Both the position numbers and the translations under genes were made by a program. Source: Cupriavidus taiwanensis LMG 19424 (GTDB lineage: Bacteria > Pseudomonadota > Gammaproteobacteria > Burkholderiales > Burkholderiaceae). From it: 64,000 nt of DNA. The DNA lies in NCBI RefSeq assembly GCF_000069785.1, contig NC_010528.1:2170001-2234000 (forward strand), given 5' to 3'. The notes below the pieces were generated by a model. The model did no database searches. It saw only the letters and a list, made by a program, of their open reading frames with translations, and was not told the origin of the DNA. Each line of letters opens with the position of its first letter. The first letter of the stretch is position 1. This document shows positions 57,852-64,000 of the stretch, in pieces.

Positions 57852-58592
57852 TTACTGTTCCACGACCTTCGAGGTCAGCCCCACCGCCCGCACGCGCTTG
57901 TCGGCCGCATCGGCGGCGTCGCGATCGTTGAAGGGACCGGCACGCAGCAGGATGCGCTCGCCGTCGGCCAGCACTTTCTTTTCGACATACGCCGGCACCT
58001 TGCTCGCCTTGAGCTTGGCCAGCCAGCCCTTGGCGCGCTCTTCCGAAGAAAACGCGCCGATCAGGATCAGGTACTTGCCGCTGCCGGTCCTGGCCTCGGC
58101 CTTGGTTTCAGGCTTCGCCTCGGGCTTGGCTTCGGTGCGCTGCGCGGGCTTGTCGGCGGCGGCCGCCGAGGGCTTCGGCGCACTGACGATCTCCTCGCCG
58201 GCATCCAGCGCGGCGGCATCATTGCGCGACGCCGGCGCGGCCGGCGCGGGCGGCAGCGGATCGGCCTTGCGCGGCTCGACGCGCGGCTTCTGCGAGCTGG
58301 TCACACCATTGGCAACCTTGACCGAGACGTCGTCGGACACCGGCCGCGGCTTGGTCTCGAACACGATCGGCAGCACGATCACGGCGGCCACCATCAGCAC
58401 CACGGCGCCGATCAGCCGGCGGCGCGCGCGCTGCTTCTGCGGAAATTCAGGGTCCAGCGTGTCGTCGGCATACTCGTCGGCCAGGCGGCGCGACGAGGCG
58501 ATGCCTGCACCCGTGTCGGTGCGCTGGCGCCGCGCACGCTCGGGTGCCGGGTCGTTGCCCTTGCGGGAAGAAAACAGCGAAAGCAGGCCCAT
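57852..58592 (-). CDS. SPOR-domain membrane protein (DedD/FtsN-like)
   Basis: A 246-residue protein with a basic cytoplasmic N terminus (KQRARRRL), one membrane helix (LIGAVVLMVAAVIVLPIVF), a Pro/Ala/Lys-rich periplasmic linker with KPEAKPETKAEA-type repeats, and a C-terminal SPOR domain (LILIGAFSSEERAKGWLAKLK ... RILLRAGPFNDRDAADAA). SPOR domains bind denuded septal peptidoglycan, so it should join the division site, as DedD does in E. coli at the same position between folC and cvpA. Confidence 0.92.
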   Translation of the reverse strand: MGLLSLFSSRKGNDPAPERARRQRTDTGAGIASSRRLADEYADDTLDPEFPQKQRARRRLIGAVVLMVAAVIVLPIVFETKPRPVSDDVSVKVANGVTSSQKPRVEPRKADPLPPAPAAPASRNDAAALDAGEEIVSAPKPSAAAADKPAQRTEAKPEAKPETKAEARTGSGKYLILIGAFSSEERAKGWLAKLKASKVPAYVEKKVLADGERILLRAGPFNDRDAADAADKRVRAVGLTSKVVEQ

Positions 58593-58700
58593 AGATTGGT
58601 TCGGTGATACGGCCTCGTGGGGCCGCTCGTTGCGTTTGCCGCTCAGTGATCGGCCAAGGCCGCCGGTTTGGTCAGGTCAGCGCGCGCCGGGACGCCCGCT

Positions 58701-60011
58701 TCAGTTTGCTTGCGTGGCACGGTAGGCCATCACGCCGGCGACGGTATAGAACGATCCGAAGACCAGAATTCTATCATTCTCGGTGGCTCGCTCGATGGCG
58801 TCGCGGAATGCCGCCTCGGGGCTGGAAAAGCAGGCCGCGGTCGCATCCGGGCCGGGCTGGAAGCCCCCTGCTTCGAGCTTGCCGAGCAGGTCCGCGGCGC
58901 TGGCAGCGCGTTCGGTCGGCAGGTCGCACAGGCACCAGTGGTCGACCTTGTCGGCCACGTGCTGCAGCACGCCGGCGATGTCCTTGTCCTGCATTGCGCC
59001 GAACACCGCATAGGTGTAGCGGAAGAAGCCCATGTTCTCGAGGTTCTGCCCCAGCGTCGCCGCCGCGTGCGGATTGTGCGCCACGTCGAGGATCACGGCC
59101 GGACGGCCCGGCAGCACCTGGAACCGCCCCGGCAGCTCGACGAAGGCCAGGCCGTTGCGCACCTCCTGCGCGCTCACCGGCAGGCGCTCGCGCAGCGCCT
59201 GCAGCGCCGCCAGCGCAGCCGATGCATTCAGCAGCTGGTTGGCGCCGCGCAGCGCCGGATAGCCCAGCCCGTTGAGCTTGCGCCCGCCGCCGCTCCAGTC
59301 CCATTGCTGGCGCTCCTGGCCCTTGGCGGCCTGGAAATGATAGTCGCGCCCCACCAGCCACAGCTCGGCGCCGACCGCCTCGGCGTGCGCCACCAGCGAC
59401 TTGGGCGGCACCGGGTCGCCGCAGATCGCCGGCACGCCCGGACGGAAGATGCCGGCCTTCTCGAAGCCGATTTCCTCGCGGGTGTTGCCCAGGTACTGGG
59501 TATGGTCGATGTCGACGCTGGTGATGATGGCGCAGTCGGTATCGATCACATTGGTTGCATCGAGGCGGCCACCCAGCCCGACCTCGAGGATGATCGCGTC
59601 CAGGCCGGAAGCCGCGAAGAAATGGATGATCGCCAGCGTGGTGAATTCGAAATACGTCAGGCTGACCGGGTCGGCAAAGCTGTTGCGCGCGCGCTCGACC
59701 GCTTCGAAGTGCGGCAGTAGCTGGGCGTCGGTGGCGATTTCGCCGTTCAGGCGCGCGCGCTCGTTGAAAGAGATCAGGTGCGGCGAGGTATGGCAGCCCA
59801 CCTTGTAGCCGGCTTCCAGCAGGATGCGCTCGAGCATGGCGCAGGTCGAGCCCTTGCCGTTGGTGCCGCCCACGGTAAAGACCGCGGCGTCGATGCGCAG
59901 CCCGAGGGCTTCCTTCACGCGCGTGATGCGCGTCAGGCCCATGTCGATGCCCACGGGATGGGCGGTTTCGAGATGGGCGAGCCATTCGGGGAGCGTGTGG
60001 AAGACAGGCAT
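58701..60011 (-). CDS. folC: Dihydrofolate synthase / folylpolyglutamate synthase
   Basis: FolC adds glutamate to dihydropteroate and further glutamates to folates. The 436-residue Mur-ligase-like enzyme has the P-loop FTVGGTNGKGSTCAML, the TSPHLISFNERARLNG block with the substrate loop, ILEVGLGGRLDATNV and DVAHNPHAA. It follows accD by 229 bp in the same direction and precedes the SPOR gene, the standard accD-folC-dedD order. Confidence 0.97.
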   Translation of the reverse strand: MPVFHTLPEWLAHLETAHPVGIDMGLTRITRVKEALGLRIDAAVFTVGGTNGKGSTCAMLERILLEAGYKVGCHTSPHLISFNERARLNGEIATDAQLLPHFEAVERARNSFADPVSLTYFEFTTLAIIHFFAASGLDAIILEVGLGGRLDATNVIDTDCAIITSVDIDHTQYLGNTREEIGFEKAGIFRPGVPAICGDPVPPKSLVAHAEAVGAELWLVGRDYHFQAAKGQERQQWDWSGGGRKLNGLGYPALRGANQLLNASAALAALQALRERLPVSAQEVRNGLAFVELPGRFQVLPGRPAVILDVAHNPHAAATLGQNLENMGFFRYTYAVFGAMQDKDIAGVLQHVADKVDHWCLCDLPTERAASAADLLGKLEAGGFQPGPDATAACFSSPEAAFRDAIERATENDRILVFGSFYTVAGVMAYRATQAN

Positions 60012-60108
60012 TGGGCGTACGAGGAAATGTTTGCTACCAGATTCGGTCAGCCCCTCACAAAGTCAAGGGTGAGGATAGCGCGCTGAGAAAACGTAGCAAA
60101 TCTCTACC

Positions 60109-60178
60109 GTCATTCCCGCGCAGGCGGGAATCCAGCGTCTTAGAAAAGTCACTGGGTTCCTGCCTGCGCGGGAACGAC
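60109..60178. repeat. Imperfect palindromic repeat unit between accD and folC
   Basis: The left arm starts GTCATTCCCGCGCAGGCGGG and the right arm (60152-60178) is nearly its reverse complement, ending CTGCGCGGGAACGAC. Each arm is itself a small palindrome (CCCGC-GCA-GGCGGG). About 16 bp separates the arms. This form is widespread in proteobacterial intergenic regions as a REP- or MITE-like element. Here it occupies the middle of the 229 bp accD-folC gap and could fold into a long hairpin in the mRNA. Confidence 0.8.
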
Positions 60179-60240
60179 AAACAAGAAATGCGAAAGGCGC
60201 GTCAACCGCCCGCGCCTTCGGTACCGCGATATTGGCGGCG

Positions 60241-61113
60241 TTATGCCACCGCGTCAGCCGGCTGCTTCTGCAGCAGTGCCAGCAGCTGCGCCAGTTCGGC
60301 GCGCATCTTGCGGCGGTCGACGATCATGTCGATGGCGCCCTTCTGCAGCAGGAATTCCGAGCGCTGGAAGCCTTCCGGGAGCTTCTCGCGCACGGTCTGC
60401 TCGATCACGCGCGGGCCGGCAAAGCCGATCAGCGCCTTGGGCTCGGCGATCACCACGTCGCCCAGGAAGGCGAACGAGGCCGACACGCCGCCCATGGTCG
60501 GGTCGGTCAGCACGCTGATGAACGGCAGCTTGCTCGCGCTCAGCTGGTTCAGCATGGCCGTGGTCTTGGCCATCTGCAGCAGCGACAGCAGGCTTTCCTG
60601 CATGCGCGCGCCGCCGGTGGCGGTAAAGCAGATGAAGGGCACCTTCTGCTCCAGCGCGGCCTGCGCGCCGCGCACGAAGCGCTCGCCCACCACCGAGCCC
60701 ATCGAGCCGCCCATGAACTCGAACTCGAAGCAGCTCGCCACCACCGGGATGGTGTGGATGGCACCGCCCATCACCACCATCGCATCGGTCTCGCCGGTGT
60801 CTTCCATGGCGGCCTTGATGCGGTCCGGGTACTTCTTGGAATCCTTGAACTTGAGCGCGTCGACCGGCACGATCTCCTGGCCGATTTCATAGCGGCCTTC
60901 GGCGTCCAGCAGCGCGTCCAGGCGCGCACGCGCGCTGATGCGCATATGGTGGTCGCACTTGGGGCAGACGTGCAGGTTGGCCTCGACGTCGGTCCGGTAC
61001 AGGGTGGACTCGCACGACGGGCACTTGACCCACAACCCCTCGGGGATGCCCTTGCGGGTGCTGGGGTCGGTCTGTTGAATCTTGGGGGGCAGGAGTTTAT
61101 CCAACCAGCTCAT
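60241..61113 (-). CDS. accD: Acetyl-CoA carboxylase carboxyltransferase subunit beta
   Basis: AccD is the beta subunit of the carboxyltransferase that makes malonyl-CoA for fatty acid synthesis. The 290-residue protein has the N-terminal four-cysteine zinc ribbon ([10 protein letters not shown] ... CPKCDHHM) and the crotonase-fold core with [18 protein letters not shown] and [28 protein letters not shown] precedes the ATG of [10 protein letters not shown], which was preferred to a start 26 codons earlier. It is 180 bp downstream of trpA, the known trpA-accD-folC linkage. Confidence 0.97.
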   Translation of the reverse strand: MSWLDKLLPPKIQQTDPSTRKGIPEGLWVKCPSCESTLYRTDVEANLHVCPKCDHHMRISARARLDALLDAEGRYEIGQEIVPVDALKFKDSKKYPDRIKAAMEDTGETDAMVVMGGAIHTIPVVASCFEFEFMGGSMGSVVGERFVRGAQAALEQKVPFICFTATGGARMQESLLSLLQMAKTTAMLNQLSASKLPFISVLTDPTMGGVSASFAFLGDVVIAEPKALIGFAGPRVIEQTVREKLPEGFQRSEFLLQKGAIDMIVDRRKMRAELAQLLALLQKQPADAVA

Positions 61114-61293
61114 GAAAGCTCCTTTCGGATGACTGCGGTCCGCCGGCAGGCCCGTGATCGGGGCGCCGGCTGGCGGAAGGCAGGGAATCAACCCGCGAAT
61201 TTACCATGACGGCCCGGTGAGCCCGAAGCGCAACGCGCGAATTGCGCATAATCCTGCACCTCTCGGACCCACTCAAGCGGGCAATGCATCACT

Positions 61294-62091
61294 TCAAGCG
61301 TCCAGCGCCTGGCGAATCTCGGCGATAAACGATTGCAACGCCGTCACGGCCTGCTCGCGCGGCGTGTCTTCCAGCAGCTGCACCAGCCGGCTGCCGATCA
61401 CCACGGCATCGGCCACGCTGCCGATCGCGCGCGCGGTCTGCGCGTCGCGAATGCCGAAGCCCACCCCTACCGGCAGGTTGGCGTGCTGCTTGATCAGCGG
61501 CAGGCGCGCCGCCACGCTGTCGAGGTCGATCGATGCGGAACCGGTCACGCCCTTGAGCGAGACATAGTAAAGATAGCCGCTGGCGACCTTGGCCACGGCC
61601 TCGATGCGCGCATCGGTCGAGGTGGGCGCCAGCAGGAAGATCGGGTCCATGCCATGGTCGCGCATCAGCCCGGCGAACGACTCGCACTCCTCGGGCGGAT
61701 AGTCGACCACCAGCACGCCGTCGACGCCGGCGGCGCTCGCGGCCGCGGCGAATGCCGCTTCGCCCATGCGCTCGATCGGGTTGGCGTAGCCCATCAGCAC
61801 CACCGGCGTATCCGTATTGGTCTGGCGGAACTCGCGCACCCACTGCAGCACCTGCGTGAGCGACACGCCCTGCGCCAGCGCACGCTCGGAGGCGCGCTGG
61901 ATCACCGGGCCGTCGGCCATCGGGTCGGAGAACGGCACGCCCAGCTCGATCACGTCGGCGCCGCCGGCCACCAGCGCGTGCATCAGCGCCACGGTCAGGC
62001 CGGGCTCCGGATCGCCGGCGGTGATGAACGGAATCAGGCCCTTCTTCTGCTGCGCGGCCAGTGCCGCGAACGTCTTCTGGATACGGGACAT
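61294..62091 (-). CDS. trpA: Tryptophan synthase alpha subunit
   Basis: TrpA cleaves indole-3-glycerol phosphate and passes indole to TrpB. The 265-residue TIM barrel has the catalytic glutamate in [16 protein letters not shown] together with the Asp60-equivalent in the same motif, LVVDYPPEE and [11 protein letters not shown]. Its start lies one base after the methyltransferase stop (TGATATG), so it depends on translation of that gene, which separates it from trpB. Confidence 0.98.
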   Translation of the reverse strand: MSRIQKTFAALAAQQKKGLIPFITAGDPEPGLTVALMHALVAGGADVIELGVPFSDPMADGPVIQRASERALAQGVSLTQVLQWVREFRQTNTDTPVVLMGYANPIERMGEAAFAAAASAAGVDGVLVVDYPPEECESFAGLMRDHGMDPIFLLAPTSTDARIEAVAKVASGYLYYVSLKGVTGSASIDLDSVAARLPLIKQHANLPVGVGFGIRDAQTARAIGSVADAVVIGSRLVQLLEDTPREQAVTALQSFIAEIRQALDA

Positions 62092-62092
62092 A

Positions 62093-63022
62093 TCAGGGAA
62101 TCAGGTGAGGCCGCGACGCCGGCGAGACATCGTCGTTGGCGGCGGCCAGGGTTGGGGTGGCCAGACTGGGGGCACCGTCGGGCTCGATCGCGGGCATGGC
62201 TTGCGCAGCCGCGGCCACGCGCGCGCACGCCACCTGCACATATTCCGGATTGATCTCGAAACCGGCAAAGCGCCGGCCGTGGCGCAGGCACGCCACCGCG
62301 GTGGTGCCGCTGCCGGCGAACGGATCCAGCACCAGGCCGCCCGGCGGGCAGCTCGACAGCACCATGCGCTCGACGATCTCCAGCGGCTTCTGCGTGGGGT
62401 GGTTGGCACGCTCCGGGTCCTGGCGGTGGATGCGCGAGACGCTCCACAGGTCCTTCGGGTTGTAGCCCACCTCCAGCCACTTCTTGCCTTCGAAACGCGG
62501 CCGGCTGCGCGCCTTCTTGGTCTCGGGGTCGTACGGGATGCGCACCGGGTCGAGATCGAAGTAGTAGTCGCGCGCCCTGGCGAAGAAGCCGATGTTGTCG
62601 TGCACCGACGAGAACTTGCGCGTGGTGCCGCCCATGCTGGGCACGCGGCGGTCCCAGATAATCTCGTTGATCATGGTGAGGCGCCGCTTGAGCATCACGA
62701 ACAGCTCCGGCGAGTACTGCCAGGTGCAGAACAGGTAGAGCGTGCCCTTGGGCGCGAGCTTGGGCACGACCGCGTCCATCCAGCGCTCGGACCAGTCCAG
62801 GTAGGCCTGGCCCGACAGCAGGTCGGAATCGTTGCCGTAGTCCTTGCCCAGCCCGTACGGCGGATCGGCGACGATCAGGTCGACCGAGCCGTCCGGCAGG
62901 CGGGCAATGCCCTCGAACATGTCTTCCTGGAACAGGCGCAACTGGGCGGAGTCGGGCGCGCCGGCAGCATCCGGCGCGCCGGCGCCGCCCACGGCAAGTC
63001 CGGTCGGAGGCAGCGCGCGCAT
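62093..63022 (-). CDS. Solitary DNA adenine methyltransferase, beta class
   Basis: A 309-residue DNA methyltransferase with motif IV DPPY at Asp53, a central target-recognition region, and the SAM-binding motif DPFAGSGTT at about residue 233 followed by FEINPEY. Motif IV before motif I marks the beta class that includes CcrM. No restriction endonuclease gene is adjacent. The ATG overlaps the trpB stop (TGATG) and the stop is one base from the trpA start, so it is embedded in the trp operon. From memory, Ralstonia solanacearum has a conserved methyltransferase specific for GTWWAC at this locus; orthology here is inference. The Ala/Gly-rich first 25 residues are unconserved. Confidence 0.92.
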   Translation of the reverse strand: MRALPPTGLAVGGAGAPDAAGAPDSAQLRLFQEDMFEGIARLPDGSVDLIVADPPYGLGKDYGNDSDLLSGQAYLDWSERWMDAVVPKLAPKGTLYLFCTWQYSPELFVMLKRRLTMINEIIWDRRVPSMGGTTRKFSSVHDNIGFFARARDYYFDLDPVRIPYDPETKKARSRPRFEGKKWLEVGYNPKDLWSVSRIHRQDPERANHPTQKPLEIVERMVLSSCPPGGLVLDPFAGSGTTAVACLRHGRRFAGFEINPEYVQVACARVAAAAQAMPAIEPDGAPSLATPTLAAANDDVSPASRPHLIP

Positions 63023-64000
63023 CAGAGCTTGAGCCCCGCGCGCTCGGCCACGGTGTGCATGTCCTTGTCACCGCGGCCGGACAGGTTCACCAGCAGCAGC
63101 TTGTCCTTGGGCAGCGTCGGCGCCAGCTTGCAGGCGTAGGCGATCGCATGGCTCGATTCCAGCGCCGGGATGATGCCCTCGATGCGGCAGCAGTCGTGGA
63201 AGGCCTTGAGCGCTTCCTCGTCGGTGATCGGCACGTACTGCGCGCGGCCGCTGTCCTTGAGCCAGGCATGCTCGGGGCCGACGCCGGGGTAGTCCAGGCC
63301 GGCCGAGACCGAATGCGTCTCGATGATCTGGCCGTTGTCGTCCTGCAGCAGGTAAGTGCGGTTGCCGTGCAGCACGCCGGGCGTGCCGCCGGTCAGCGAC
63401 GCCGCGTGGCGGCCGGTGTCCAGCCCGTCGCCGGCGGCTTCGACGCCGATCAGCTGCACATCCTGGTGCTCGATATACGGATAGAAGATGCCCATGGCAT
63501 TGGAGCCACCGCCCACGCACGCGATCACGGCATCCGGCTGGCGCCCGGCCAGCTCGGGCATCTGCACCTTGGCCTCCTCGCCGATCACGCACTGGAAGTC
63601 GCGCACCATCATCGGATACGGGTGCGGGCCGGCCACGGTGCCGATGATGTAAAAGGTGTTCTCGACGTTGGTGACCCAGTCGCGCATGGCTTCGTTGAGC
63701 GCGTCCTTGAGCGTGCGCGAGCCGCTTTCCACCGGCACCACGGTCGCGCCCAGCAGCTTCATGCGGTAGACGTTGGCGGCCTGGCGCTTGACGTCCTCGG
63801 CGCCCATGTAGACCACGCACTCCATGCCGAAGCGCGCGGCGATGGTGGCGGTGGCCACGCCGTGCTGCCCTGCCCCGGTCTCGGCGATCACGCGCGGCTT
63901 GCCCATGCGCCTGGCCAGCAGCGCCTGGCCGATGACATTGTTGATCTTGTGCGCGCCGGTGTGGTTCAGGTCTTCGCGCTTGAAGTAGATCTGCGCGCCG
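63022..64000 (-). CDS. trpB: Tryptophan synthase beta subunit (5' end outside window)
   Basis: TrpB condenses indole with serine using PLP. About 326 C-terminal codons are visible and the N terminus lies beyond the window. The PLP lysine is in [14 protein letters not shown], the substrate motif is [13 protein letters not shown], and the phosphate-binding loop is [10 protein letters not shown]. The frame is intact to its stop, which overlaps the methyltransferase ATG. Confidence 0.97.
   Translation of the reverse strand, partial: GAQIYFKREDLNHTGAHKINNVIGQALLARRMGKPRVIAETGAGQHGVATATIAARFGMECVVYMGAEDVKRQAANVYRMKLLGATVVPVESGSRTLKDALNEAMRDWVTNVENTFYIIGTVAGPHPYPMMVRDFQCVIGEEAKVQMPELAGRQPDAVIACVGGGSNAMGIFYPYIEHQDVQLIGVEAAGDGLDTGRHAASLTGGTPGVLHGNRTYLLQDDNGQIIETHSVSAGLDYPGVGPEHAWLKDSGRAQYVPITDEEALKAFHDCCRIEGIIPALESSHAIAYACKLAPTLPKDKLLLVNLSGRGDKDMHTVAERAGLKL

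Overview
The window is a core chromosomal segment of a GC-rich betaproteobacterium of the Burkholderiaceae, most likely Cupriavidus or a close relative of Ralstonia. Evidence for this is the very high GC at third codon positions, the gene order (fab genes, then rpoE-rseA-rseB-mucD, lepA-lepB-rnc-era-recO-pdxJ-acpS), the Arg32-type EF-P next to earP, and an adenine methyltransferase inside trpB-trpA. There is no phage, insertion sequence, CRISPR array or clear genomic island. Species assignment is inference from gene content, not from a search.

Layout. 1-3182 (minus): uvrC, pgsA and two tRNA-Gly genes. 3289-5217 (plus): earP and efp. 5313-25472 (minus): a long co-directional block read from high to low coordinates. 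It holds yceD-rpmF, plsX-fabH-fabD-fabG-acpP-fabF (fatty acid and phospholipid synthesis), a small membrane protein, the envelope-stress sigma factor rpoE with rseA, rseB and mucD, a glutaredoxin-like protein, lepA-lepB, a DUF4845 protein, rnc-era-recO, pdxJ, acpS and nagZ. 25668-27024 (plus): maf and a tetrapyrrole-methylase-fold methyltransferase. 27096-30398 (minus): rluC, a HAD phosphatase, a Rieske protein and an S49 peptidase. 31191-34286 (plus): RNase E behind a leader of nearly 800 bp with several hairpins. 34513-38067 (plus): molybdenum cofactor genes moaA-mobA-moeA and a small membrane protein. 38148-44179 (minus): rmuC, a 2-hydroxyacid dehydrogenase, an NhaD-like antiporter, a lone LutC-like protein and pncB. 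44547-46380 (plus): ferredoxin fdxA, a ferredoxin-NADP reductase and tRNA-Asn.

46491-51111 (minus) is the most accessory-looking part. It is a five-gene catabolic cluster (cupin, Bug-type binding protein, acyl-CoA dehydrogenase, class III CoA-transferase, IclR regulator) whose promoter overlaps an inverted repeat. 51579-54138 (plus): rpsU, a NodI/NodJ-like ABC exporter and a small lipoprotein. 54143-64000 (minus): trpB (cut by the window end), the methyltransferase, trpA, accD, folC, a SPOR protein, cvpA, purF and metZ. metZ has its own promoter followed immediately by what reads as a SAM-II riboswitch and then a terminator.

The observations most worth following up are the SAM-II-like leader of metZ, the solitary methyltransferase translationally coupled inside the trp operon, candidate GTWWAC methylation sites lying between the -35 and -10 boxes of two promoters, the structured rne leader, and the uncharacterised CoA-transferase/dehydrogenase cluster.
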